From NCBI RefSeq assembly GCF_039928515.1, contig NZ_JBDSSZ010000365.1: a stretch of DNA of 47,241 bases, one strand, 5' to 3'. Source of the DNA: Capsulimonas sp039928515. GTDB lineage: Bacteria > Armatimonadota > Armatimonadia > Armatimonadales > Capsulimonadaceae. Position 1 is the first letter of the stretch. Every line of letters starts with the position of its first letter. Below, one piece after another: positions 18,132-25,469 of this stretch. The notes under the pieces were generated by a model, which saw only the letters and a list, made by a program, of their open reading frames with translations, did no database searches and was not told the DNA's origin. A program made the translations under genes and the position numbers.

Positions 18132-18375
18132 CCTATTCCCCCGCGCTTTAGCGCGTTTCCCCCTTTTCCCAGCAAGCCGCTTCGCGGGGGAAAAGGGGTG
18201 CTGATAATTATCATCCAGGCGAATCTTGTCGTTGCCTACAAAGAATTTCGGCTCTCTGAAAACTCTTCTCACAACACGGAACACGCGCCTGGCTCATAGT
18301 TACGAACACCCCTTTTCCCGCCCGAAGGGCCTTGCTGGGAAAAGGGGGAAACGCGCTAAAGCGCGGGGGAATAGG
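18132..18375. repeat. Family I inverted-repeat element between nrdA and nrdB
   Basis: Arms of about 78 bases at 18132-18209 and 18298-18375 are inverted copies: both run CCTATTCCCCCGCGCTTTAG, then CGCGTTTCCCCCTTTTCCC, AGCAAG, and GGGAAAAGGGGTG. Each arm also has its own small palindrome (CGCGCTTTAGCGCG). The ~90-base centre is AT-richer and only weakly like the copy at 1-196. No open reading frame. It lies wholly in the 305-base gap between nrdA and nrdB and would be transcribed as a long hairpin, so it may weaken expression of nrdB relative to nrdA or act as a processing site. Confidence 0.85.
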
Positions 18376-18403
18376 TCACGAAGGCACGGGAATAGGGCCT
18401 AAA

Positions 18404-21193
18404 TCACTGACAAGCCTCGCACTCGGCGCCGAGCGTGCATGTTTCCGGGGCGCGTTCGACCTGGATATCGGCGGAGGCGCTCTGGTTCTTCATCCAGCGG
18501 GGCTGGATGCTGCGGCGGTTGATGTCGAGGGTGGATTTTTCGACCTGGGTGGCGGCGACGGTGCGCAGGTAATAGGTCGTCTTGAGACCCTTGGCCCAAG
18601 CGAGGAAGTACATCTCGCTGAGTTTTTTGCCGCTGGGCTGGTCCATGTAGAGATTGAGCGATTGGCCCATGTCGATCCACTTTTGACGGCGGCTGGCGCA
18701 CTCGATGATCCAATGGGCGTCGATCTCGAACGCCGTGCGATATCGGTCGCGGATTTCTTGCGGGATACGCTCAATTTCGAGGAGCGAGCCGTCGAAGTAC
18801 TTAAGATCGTCGCGCATCTCGGCGTCCCAGAGGCCCAGCGCCTTCAGGTCGTTGACGAGCGGGGCGTTGACCTGGGTGAACTCACCCGAGAGGTTGCTCT
18901 TGACGTAGAGGTTCTTGTAGGTCGGCTCGATTGACTGGCTGACGCCGACGATGTTGGAGATCGTGGCGGTCGGCGCGATGGCGAGGACGTTGCTGTTGCG
19001 CATGCCGTTTTGCTGGATCGCATTGCGGACGACGCTCCAGTCCATCGTGCTGCTTCGGTCCATCAAGATATCCGATCCACGCTCTTTTTGCAGGCGATCG
19101 ATGGTGTCGATCGGCAGCAGGCCCTGATCCCAGAGTGACCCTTGGTATGTGGGGTAGGCGCCGCGTTGGGCGGCCAGGTCCGAAGACGCCAGGAAGGCGT
19201 AGTAGGAAATGGCTTCCATGCTCTGGTCGGCGAATTGGACGGCGGCGTCGCTGGCGTAGCTGATCCCAAGTGTGTAGAGCGCGTCCTGGAAGCCCATCAC
19301 GCCGAGGCCGACCGGGCGGTGACGCAGGTTGGCCGTCTTCGCCTGGGGCGTCGGATAGTAATTGATGTCGATCACGTTGTCGAGCATTCGGACGGCCGTT
19401 TGAATGGTCGCTTGGAGCCGCGTGTGGTCGAGGCGTCCGTCCGTAAGGTGCGCTTGCAGGTTGATGGAGCCCAGGTTGCAGACGGCGGTCTCTTCGTCGG
19501 ACGTGTTGAGCAGGATCTCCGTGCAGAGGTTGGAGTTGTGGACGACGCCGACGTGCTGCTGGGGTGAACGGACATTGGAAGGGTCCTTGAATGTAATCCA
19601 GGGGTGACCGGTCTCGAACAGGGCGGCGAGCATCTTACGCCAGAGGTCCAGCGCGGGGATGCGCTTGAAGAGCGCGATCTTCCCGGCGTCCGCCTGCCGC
19701 TCGTATTCGGTGTAGCGCGCTTCAAACGCCGCGCCGTAGGTATCGTGCAGGTCGGGCGCATCATTCGGGCTGAACAGCGTCCACTGGCCGCCGGCGGCGA
19801 CACGCTGCATAAACAAGTCGGGGATCCAGTTCGCCGTGTTCATGTCGTGCGTGCGGCGCCGATCGTCTCCCGTATTCTTGCGCAGATCTAAGAAGTGCTC
19901 GATGTCCAGGTGCCACGTTTCGAGATAGGCGCAGACGGCGCCCTTGCGCTTGCCGCCCTGGTTGACCGCGACGGCGGTATCGCTGGCGACTTTTAAGAAG
20001 GGAATGACGCCCTGGCTCTTGCCGCCCGTTCCCGTAATCGGGGCGCCGAGGGCGCGAACGCCCGTCCAGTCGTTGCCGAGGCCGCCCGCCCACTTGGAGA
20101 GCAGTGCGTTGTCCCGGATGCTGGAGAAGATGCCGCCGAGGTCGTCTGGGACCGTGGTGAGATAGCATGACGAAAGCTGGGAATGCAGCGTGCCGGCGTT
20201 GAAGAGAGTGGGGGTGGCCGACGTGAAATGGAACTGCGAAAGCAGCGTGTAGAACTCGATGGCGCGCCCCTCGCGGTCGTCCTCACGCAGCGATAGCCCC
20301 ATCGCGACGCGCATCCAGAACAATTGGGGCAGCTCAATACGCCGTCCCTTGTCTTGAATTAAGTATCGGTCGTAAAGCGTCTGCAGGCCGAGAAATTGGA
20401 ACTGCAAGTCGCGTTCGCTGTGAATGGCGGCGGCAAGGCGATCTAGATCGAATGTCAGCATCTCGGGATCGAGCAGCTTCGCTTCGACGGCCTGCATGAA
20501 GTACGTTCGGAAATAAGACGCATAGATCTGGTCGGCGTCCACAATGCGCGAGGGCGTTCCGGTCGCTTCCCCATACAACACGCCCAGCAATAAGCGCGCG
20601 GCGGCATTGCTATATCCCGGCTCGATCTCGACACGCGAGCGGGCCGCCAAAATCGTCGATTGCGCGATCTCCGCTTCCGTCACTCCCGCGTAAAGTGATC
20701 CCAGGGCTTCCTTCACCACCGGTTCGGCGCTCACATCTGCCCCGAGGCCGGCGCAGGCGTCCTCAATGCTCGCCCGCAGCATGTCCATATCCAGCACCGC
20801 TTCGCTGCCGTCGGCCCGGCGATACCAAAGAGCGCGCGCCCGTCGCTTTTCGGCGTGCTGCTCGCGATAAAGAATATAACGCCGTGCGACGCCGTGCGCG
20901 CCCCCCGCCATCAGCACGCGCTCCACTTCATCCTGGATCGCCTCAACGTTCAGATCGTCCTGAGCCGCGCTCCATGCGATGACCGCGTTCGCATACGAAT
21001 CAATGGCGCCTGTCAAATCGGCGCTCAGAAGTTCGTCCGGCGTCAGCCGCTTTTCGGCGCGAAACGCCTTTTCGATGGCTTTGTGAATACGTACGCCATC
21101 AAACGTGGCGATGCCGCCATTGCGCTTTCGCACGGCGCCTAATGTGGATTCTGGGGATAAGTTCGTTTCGGAAAATGTCGGTGATACGGCCAT
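18404..21193 (-). CDS. nrdA: Class I ribonucleotide reductase alpha subunit
   Basis: 929 residues, the catalytic subunit. An ATP-cone begins with VRKRNGGIATFDGVRIHKAI (residues ~20-115) and a second, less canonical cone follows (~128-215, after AVLDMDMLRASIEDA). The catalytic barrel shows LSSCYLTT (first active-site Cys, ~341), NLCTEILLN (Asn, Cys and Glu, ~558), AVCNLGSIN (second Cys), MRNSNVLAIAPTATISNI, and the radical-transfer tyrosine pair in KTTYYLRT. The C-terminal redox cysteines are Cys919, Cys925 and Cys928 (CTLGAECEAC). Tandem ATP cones resemble chlamydial NrdA, in line with the class Ic partner NrdB. Start at 21193 has AGGGAG seven bases upstream. The gene follows a cobalamin riboswitch and a strong promoter, and precedes nrdB. 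Confidence 0.95.
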   Translation of the reverse strand: MAVSPTFSETNLSPESTLGAVRKRNGGIATFDGVRIHKAIEKAFRAEKRLTPDELLSADLTGAIDSYANAVIAWSAAQDDLNVEAIQDEVERVLMAGGAHGVARRYILYREQHAEKRRARALWYRRADGSEAVLDMDMLRASIEDACAGLGADVSAEPVVKEALGSLYAGVTEAEIAQSTILAARSRVEIEPGYSNAAARLLLGVLYGEATGTPSRIVDADQIYASYFRTYFMQAVEAKLLDPEMLTFDLDRLAAAIHSERDLQFQFLGLQTLYDRYLIQDKGRRIELPQLFWMRVAMGLSLREDDREGRAIEFYTLLSQFHFTSATPTLFNAGTLHSQLSSCYLTTVPDDLGGIFSSIRDNALLSKWAGGLGNDWTGVRALGAPITGTGGKSQGVIPFLKVASDTAVAVNQGGKRKGAVCAYLETWHLDIEHFLDLRKNTGDDRRRTHDMNTANWIPDLFMQRVAAGGQWTLFSPNDAPDLHDTYGAAFEARYTEYERQADAGKIALFKRIPALDLWRKMLAALFETGHPWITFKDPSNVRSPQQHVGVVHNSNLCTEILLNTSDEETAVCNLGSINLQAHLTDGRLDHTRLQATIQTAVRMLDNVIDINYYPTPQAKTANLRHRPVGLGVMGFQDALYTLGISYASDAAVQFADQSMEAISYYAFLASSDLAAQRGAYPTYQGSLWDQGLLPIDTIDRLQKERGSDILMDRSSTMDWSVVRNAIQQNGMRNSNVLAIAPTATISNIVGVSQSIEPTYKNLYVKSNLSGEFTQVNAPLVNDLKALGLWDAEMRDDLKYFDGSLLEIERIPQEIRDRYRTAFEIDAHWIIECASRRQKWIDMGQSLNLYMDQPSGKKLSEMYFLAWAKGLKTTYYLRTVAATQVEKSTLDINRRSIQPRWMKNQSASADIQVERAPETCTLGAECEACQ

Positions 21194-21200
21194 GGGCGGG

Positions 21201-21209
21201 CTCCCTTCG
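21201..21209 (-). promoter_or_regulatory. nrdA ribosome binding site and possible riboswitch platform
   Basis: On the minus strand CGAAGGGAG lies seven bases before the nrdA ATG. The segment CCCCTTCG at 21340-21333, just after the aptamer core, can pair with CGAAGGG (7 bp), and it can also form a competing hairpin with AGGGG a few bases downstream. This is the expected design of a translational off-switch, but is inferred from complementarity only. Confidence 0.5.
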
Positions 21210-21334
21210 CGTTATCTCTTGTCATCGTCTCTCCTGGGGCAGGGGAGGCATGAAGAGCGCGCGGGGACGCCGGCGAATTGGTGAAGAGGGGGTGGCCGGC
21301 GCGGCCTGGGACGCAATCACACCCCTCTCTGTCG

Positions 21335-21478
21335 AAGGGGACGCAGTGATCGGTTGATGGGCGGGCGTTCGGACTAGGCTCCCTTGAGCCGACCGCTGCG
21401 AGACAGTGCCGGAATGACCGGACTTCCCCCGTTGTTTCAGCGACGCTACGACGGCGTCGCCCCATAAACATCAATATG
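21335..21478 (-). promoter_or_regulatory. Cobalamin (B12) riboswitch controlling nrdAB
   Basis: Read on the minus strand, 21375-21360 is AGTCCGAACGCCCGCC, which fits the published B12-box consensus AGYCMGRANRCCYGCC at every position. Upstream come the other core elements in order: a hairpin (CGACGCCGTCGTAGCGTCG), the GGGGGAAGTCCGGT segment, CCGGCACTGTCTCGC, then AGCGGT and a GGCTCaaggGAGCC stem. The region ends about 140 bases before the nrdA start. Known parallel: the Streptomyces class Ia nrdABS operon is repressed by a B12 riboswitch. Boundaries are approximate. A covariance-model search against the cobalamin family would settle it. Confidence 0.9.
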
Positions 21479-21496
21479 TAGTTTGTTTGTGCGGCT

Positions 21497-21525
21497 ATGA
21501 TAGCAGATGTGGGGGCGCTTGTCAA
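21497..21525 (-). promoter_or_regulatory. Sigma-70-type promoter of nrdAB
   Basis: On the minus strand TTGACA (21525-21520) and TATCAT (21502-21497) are separated by exactly 17 bases. The start would be near 21490, giving a ~300-base leader that contains the whole riboswitch. I saw no NrdR-box pair around it. Confidence 0.8.
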
Positions 21526-21588
21526 GAGGATAGGGACTTCTTTCCTTTGGTGGCTGCGATGGTTTCTTGAGCGCCCCCTCTGCTAGTG

Positions 21589-22509
21589 TCACGCCAGGAT
21601 GCTGTCAATCTTGTGCAAGTCATCGTCCGTGAGGCGCCAGTCGGAGGCGGCGGCGTTCTTGGCGATCTGTTCGGGCCTGGTCGCACCGGCAATGACCGAG
21701 GCGACGGACTTCCGGGTGAGCAGCCAGGAAAAGGCGAGTTCGAGGATCGTATGGCCTCGCGATTCGGCGAACACAATCAGTTTCTCGACGATGTCCAGGT
21801 TCGTGTCGGTCAGCAACTTCGAGAAGGGACCGTCGGACTGGATGCGCGCTCCTTCGGGAAGGGGCTGCCCCTGGCGGTATTTACCCGTCAGCAGACCGCT
21901 CGCAAGGGGGAAGTAGGGCAGAAACGCGATTCCGAGTTTCTCGCATTCGGGAAGCACCTCGGCCTCGGGGTCGCGCTTCAGCAAGCTGTATTCGTTCTGG
22001 ACACTGACGAAGCGCGCCGCGCCCGGCGCGACAGCGCCTGCGGCCTCTCGCAATTGTGCGGCGGAGAAATTGGAGCAGCCGATCTCACGGACTTTCCCGG
22101 CCTGGACGAGTTCATGGAGGACTTCGAGCGTGTCTGCAATGGGTGTCGTGTCGTCGGGCAGGTGCAGTTGATACAGATCAATGCGATCGGTATTGAGACG
22201 CCGAAGGCTGTCCTCGACGGCTCTGCGGATGTACTCAGGTTTGGCCCCGCCGGGCATGGCGTCGTTGATGCGAGCGCCGAACTTTGAGGCCAGGATTACC
22301 TGGTCTCGGCGCGTTCCCAGAGCCCGCCCCAGCAACTCCTCGCTCTTGGCGCCGCCGTAGATGTCGGCGGTGTCGAAGAAGTTAATGCCAGCGTCGAGGC
22401 TGGCGTCAACGACGGCATTCGTGGCGCCAGCGTCAATACGCCCACCGAAGTTGTTGCAGCCAAGCCCAACGACCGAAACATCGAGCGACCCGATCTTGCG
22501 TGTCTCCAT
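21589..22509 (-). CDS. Aldo/keto reductase
   Basis: 306 residues with the AKR (alpha/beta)8 barrel signature: VGLGCNNFGG, catalytic Asp and Tyr in FDTADIYGGAKSEELLG, Lys in ILASKFG and His in LYQLHLPD, followed by REIGCSNFSAAQL and the NADPH-binding C-terminal segment SVASVIAGATRPEQI. Members reduce aldehydes and ketones with NADPH; the substrate cannot be told. It is the last of the minus-strand genes read away from tetR, with 105 bases between it and the SDR gene. That gap has its own dyad (CTTGGaataccCCAAG) and may hold a separate promoter. ATG supported by GGGAGA upstream. Confidence 0.92.
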   Translation of the reverse strand: METRKIGSLDVSVVGLGCNNFGGRIDAGATNAVVDASLDAGINFFDTADIYGGAKSEELLGRALGTRRDQVILASKFGARINDAMPGGAKPEYIRRAVEDSLRRLNTDRIDLYQLHLPDDTTPIADTLEVLHELVQAGKVREIGCSNFSAAQLREAAGAVAPGAARFVSVQNEYSLLKRDPEAEVLPECEKLGIAFLPYFPLASGLLTGKYRQGQPLPEGARIQSDGPFSKLLTDTNLDIVEKLIVFAESRGHTILELAFSWLLTRKSVASVIAGATRPEQIAKNAAASDWRLTDDDLHKIDSILA

Positions 22510-22550
22510 GTGATATTCTCCCGTATTCTGAGATCAACTTCGTAAAGTCG

Positions 22551-22572
22551 TATGATCTTGGAATACCCCAAG
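22551..22572. promoter_or_regulatory. Dyad upstream of the aldo/keto reductase gene
   Basis: GATCTTGGaataccCCAAGTC is an inverted repeat (CTTGG/CCAAG arms with partly matching flanks) about 45 bases before the reductase start. MerR-type activators bind such dyads between -35 and -10, but no MerR gene is adjacent, so this is only a candidate operator. Confidence 0.35.
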
Positions 22573-22614
22573 TCACGGGAAGGTTCCACATTGGCGTGAG
22601 TCGTGCACCCCTTC

Positions 22615-23364
22615 TCACCACGGCAGTGGGCCGTCCGGACCCGAGAACGAGCCAGTCGGGCCGTCCACATCAAGGGCGACGCGAATGGGCGCACGGGCGC
22701 CTTGTTCGATCGTCTCGGTTCCCTCGAAGTTATTTAGAGCCGTCGCGGTGAAGCCTGGGCTTACAGCGTTGACTTTGATGTTGGTCGATTCGAGTTCAAT
22801 TGCGAAGGACAGCGTGACCGCGTTGAGGGCGGTCTTTGAGGCGGCGTAAACGACGCCGAATCCGGCGCGATAGGGAAAGGCGGGATCTGAGTTCAGCGTC
22901 AGTGAGCCGACGCCGCTGGAAACGTTGACAATGCGCGCCGCCGGCGCTTCCCGAAGAAGCGGCAGCATCGCCTGCGTGACGGCAATCACGCCGAATACGT
23001 TTGTCTCGAAGACCGCGCGCACCTCATCAAGCGACGCAGCACTTGCCTTGCTCGCCTTCATCATGTCTTCAAGCGATCGGCCCGGTTTTCCCGCATGAGA
23101 AATGGCCGCGTTGTTCACCAGCACGTCGAGTCGACCGAATTCGCTCTTGATACGCTCCGCTGCGGCGGCGATGGACTCTGGATCCGTGACGTCGAGCTGG
23201 ACAGCGTAAGCGTCCGGTCCGATGCTCGTTGCGGCTGTCTCGCCATTCTCAAGATTACGCGATCCGACAAGCACAGTGTAGCCATGCTCGACGAGTTCCG
23301 TCGCAATTTGTAGACCGATTCCTTGATTGGCCCCGGTGACCAGGGCGACGAGTTTGTCCTGCAT
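22615..23364 (-). CDS. Short-chain dehydrogenase/reductase
   Basis: 249 residues, classical SDR. TGANQGIGLQIA is the glycine-rich dinucleotide-binding loop, followed by LDVTD, the structural NNAA motif (LVNNAAISH), the catalytic Ser in IVNVSSGVGSL and Tyr/Lys in VVYAASKTALNAV, then the VSPGFTATAL substrate-loop region. The sequence resembles plant-type salutaridine/menthone reductase-like SDRs that accept carbonyl substrates with NADPH; the substrate is not predictable. I start at the ATG at 23362-23364 because AAGGAG lies just upstream; a 12-residue extension would overlap the hydrolase stop. Probably co-transcribed with the hydrolase gene. Confidence 0.9.
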   Translation of the reverse strand: MQDKLVALVTGANQGIGLQIATELVEHGYTVLVGSRNLENGETAATSIGPDAYAVQLDVTDPESIAAAAERIKSEFGRLDVLVNNAAISHAGKPGRSLEDMMKASKASAASLDEVRAVFETNVFGVIAVTQAMLPLLREAPAARIVNVSSGVGSLTLNSDPAFPYRAGFGVVYAASKTALNAVTLSFAIELESTNIKVNAVSPGFTATALNNFEGTETIEQGARAPIRVALDVDGPTGSFSGPDGPLPW

Positions 23365-23390
23365 AGTATTCTCCTTGTTCTTTCCATCAC

Positions 23391-24323
23391 TCATTTGCAT
23401 TCAACCCGACCCAGCGGGTTAGGATCGTCTCTCAGCGCGTGACACGCAGTAGGCCAGGCGAGGTCTTCAGGATAGAGCTTGCTGCGGAGGTAAGCCCAGG
23501 TCAGCCGCTGGACTGCGGCGACGCGGGCGGAATTCTCGTCCGTGGTCTCCGTCACGTGATAACCCGAGATACCGCCCAGCATGTGCTCGGCCCCAAATAA
23601 AGTCACCAGGCAATCCGCCCCTGGACTCAGGGTGTACGCATCCGTGAACCAGTCCGGTCCGCGAACGGTCAACGGAGAGACGTCGCGATCGCCCGCCACC
23701 ACGAGGGTCGGCGTTGTCATCTCAGCATAGCTCTGATCCAGATAGGGGAAATGCTCGGCCGCGAACGGACTCAAATCTTCACCGCCTCGGCCGCCGGCGC
23801 TCAGCAGCACGCCCGTCTTGATCCGAGAATCGGACATCTCTTCGTCCAAGCCTCCATCGGGATTGATCACTCGCGCGCCCAGCAGCATACTTGTCGTGTG
23901 ACTGCCGAACGAATGCCCGACCGCCGCGATCCGGCTTTGGTCAAAGCGCCCTTTTAATCCCAGGACGGAATCTTCAATGAGGTCAAGCTGATCCAAGATG
24001 TGCTTCATGTCCTCAATGCGTGTCCGCCAGATCAAGGGCGCCTTGGGATCTTCCAGATAGGCCGCGATGGCTTCACTATGAGACGCATTGGGAGTGCGGC
24101 TCAGCGTTCGGGAATCGAGAAATGTCGGCTGGATCACAACGAAGCCGTGCGCCGCCCAGAAATTTGCGAGCGGGGCATAGCCGTCCAGTGAAGAGCCGAA
24201 GCCGTGCGCGAAGACGATAATCGGCAGATGACTCCCAGTTATGGGTGCAGAAACCCGCACTTGCAGATCCGGGCCACGTCCTGAAGATGCCAGCACGATT
24301 GGACTGACGGAGATAACAGGCAT
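23391..24323 (-). CDS. Alpha/beta hydrolase (PAF-acetylhydrolase/chlorophyllase-like)
   Basis: 310 residues with an alpha/beta-hydrolase fold: oxyanion region IVFAHGFGSSLDGY, nucleophile elbow AAVGHSFGSHT (Ser), acid in VAGDRDVSPL (Asp) and His in FGAEHMLGG. Spacing and the long helical part after HGFVVIQPTFLDS fit the dienelactone/PAF-acetylhydrolase-like group. Substrate unknown; probably an ester. It lies between two SDR genes, downstream of a family III repeat that occupies the gap to the upstream SDR. No signal peptide is visible, so it is likely cytoplasmic. Confidence 0.85.
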   Translation of the reverse strand: MPVISVSPIVLASSGRGPDLQVRVSAPITGSHLPIIVFAHGFGSSLDGYAPLANFWAAHGFVVIQPTFLDSRTLSRTPNASHSEAIAAYLEDPKAPLIWRTRIEDMKHILDQLDLIEDSVLGLKGRFDQSRIAAVGHSFGSHTTSMLLGARVINPDGGLDEEMSDSRIKTGVLLSAGGRGGEDLSPFAAEHFPYLDQSYAEMTTPTLVVAGDRDVSPLTVRGPDWFTDAYTLSPGADCLVTLFGAEHMLGGISGYHVTETTDENSARVAAVQRLTWAYLRSKLYPEDLAWPTACHALRDDPNPLGRVECK

Positions 24324-24360
24324 AGAACCATTTTCTTTCTTTGATGTGTGTCCGCGCTGT

Positions 24361-24501
24361 GCCTACAGCTGGAAGGCTGTAGGCTATTCTGAGGCAAAAC
24401 CAGCTGAAGCAGGTTAGGATGATGAGAGACATTTGCGTGCCCCAAGAGTCTGCTTTAGCTGACTTCGCCCCAGCTTAGCCTACAGCCTTCCAGCTGTAGG
24501 G
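24361..24501. repeat. Family III inverted-repeat element
   Basis: Outer arms CCTACAGCTGGAAGGCTGTA (24362 onward) and its complement (ending 24500) are perfect over about 24 bases; weaker complementarity goes inward for about 60 bases in all (CAGCTGAAGCAG against CTGCTTTAGCTG). Each arm is itself a hairpin (CCTACAGC-tggaag-GCTGTAGG). It fills the gap between the SDR stop and the hydrolase start. Only one copy is in the window, but its construction is like families I and II. Confidence 0.7.
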
Positions 24502-24503
24502 GT

Positions 24504-25340
24504 TTAGCCGACCTTCGACTCGCCTTGCGCGGCGTTCGAGAGATCCGCCCATTCCTCCCAGGTGGCGAGGCGGTCTGCGTAGGCGGCGCGCACCATGGGC
24601 AAGCCTGTGCTGCCAAGGATCAATCGCAGTGGTGGATTCTCCGCGTCCACGATCTTGAGGATGGCTTCTGATGTCGCCTGCGGATCGCCTCGCTCCATGC
24701 TCGACAGACGCCCGAATACCTGCTCCCGCAATTCGTTGTAGGTGTCCATCCCCGGAGCCATTTTCAGCGACGAGGGGCTTCCGAACTCGGTCGCATATGC
24801 GCCGGGTTCGATGAGCGTCACTGTAACGCCAAACGCTTTGACCTCCTGCGCCAGGCTATCGTGAAGCGCTTCAAACGCCCATTTGGAGGAGCAGTAAAAG
24901 CCGATCAGCGGGAACGCCACATGGCCGACGGTGCTTGAGACGCCGAGAATATGCCCACTGCCCTGCGCCCGCAGCAACGGCAATGCGGCCTGGATAACTC
25001 GGAGGGCGCCAAAGTAATTGGTGTCAAACTCAGCGCGGACATCTTCCTCGCTCGCCTCCTCGACCGTGGCGACCAGAGAATAGCCCGCGTTATTGAGAAC
25101 GACATCCAGTCGCCCGAAGTGCGCATGCGCCTGCGTCACAGTTTGCCGGACTTGCTCCACGTTGGTCACATCCAGCGCCAGCGGCAGTACGGAATCGCCG
25201 AAACGCTCCTTCAGATCAGCGACATCCTCCAGCTTGCGGGCGGTTGCGGCGACCTTGTCGCCGCGCTCCAGCGCGGCTTCGGCCCAAACGCGCCCAAACC
25301 CGCGCGATGCTCCGGTAATGAACCAAACTTTGCTATTCAT
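24504..25340 (-). CDS. Short-chain dehydrogenase/reductase
   Basis: 278 residues. Motifs: FITGASRGFGRVWAEAAL (dinucleotide loop), LALDVTN, LNNAGYSLVA, HILGVSSTVGHV (catalytic Ser), FYCSSKWAFEAL (Tyr and Lys) and IEPGAYATEF. This belongs to the common SDR group annotated as oxidoreductases of unknown substrate, NADP-dependent by its ARK after the second strand. It is the gene directly divergent from tetR and its start is about 70 bases from the nearer TetR operator, so it is the likely main target of that regulator. Confidence 0.92.
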   Translation of the reverse strand: MNSKVWFITGASRGFGRVWAEAALERGDKVAATARKLEDVADLKERFGDSVLPLALDVTNVEQVRQTVTQAHAHFGRLDVVLNNAGYSLVATVEEASEEDVRAEFDTNYFGALRVIQAALPLLRAQGSGHILGVSSTVGHVAFPLIGFYCSSKWAFEALHDSLAQEVKAFGVTVTLIEPGAYATEFGSPSSLKMAPGMDTYNELREQVFGRLSSMERGDPQATSEAILKIVDAENPPLRLILGSTGLPMVRAAYADRLATWEEWADLSNAAQGESKVG

Positions 25341-25390
25341 ATTCTTCTCTTTCTATCCGCCGGCCTACCGTCAATGCCAAGGCGATCTGC

Positions 25391-25396
25391 TATAAT
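25391..25396 (+). promoter_or_regulatory. Probable -10 element of the tetR promoter
   Basis: TATAAT lies just upstream of the first operator dyad; the matching -35 is weak (CCGTCA or similar). Binding of the dyad at 25408-25420 would cover the start site, which suggests autorepression. Confidence 0.5.
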
Positions 25397-25407
25397 AGGG
25401 TTAATAT

Positions 25408-25449
25408 GGAACATTGTTCCGTATTTGTGATTATGCGGAACGTTGTTCC
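25408..25449. promoter_or_regulatory. Paired TetR-type operators
   Basis: GGAACATTGTTCC (25408-25420) and GGAACGTTGTTCC (25437-25449) are near-identical palindromes with centres 29 bases apart, about three helical turns, in the divergent SDR-tetR gap. Their position and symmetry fit cooperative binding by the adjacent TetR protein and repression of both genes. Confidence 0.8.
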
Positions 25450-25469
25450 GTTTTGTCAAGGGGAGTATT

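Noticed and set aside
18099..18284. N-terminal 62-residue extension of NrdB
   Set aside because: It would be encoded by the left arm and part of the centre of the family I repeat, is basic and unrelated to R2 proteins, and the ATG at 18098 has a ribosome site.
21300..21525. NrdR boxes in the nrd promoter region
   Set aside because: Looked for a pair of ACACwATATwTwGTGT-like motifs; none found. Control seems to rest on the riboswitch.
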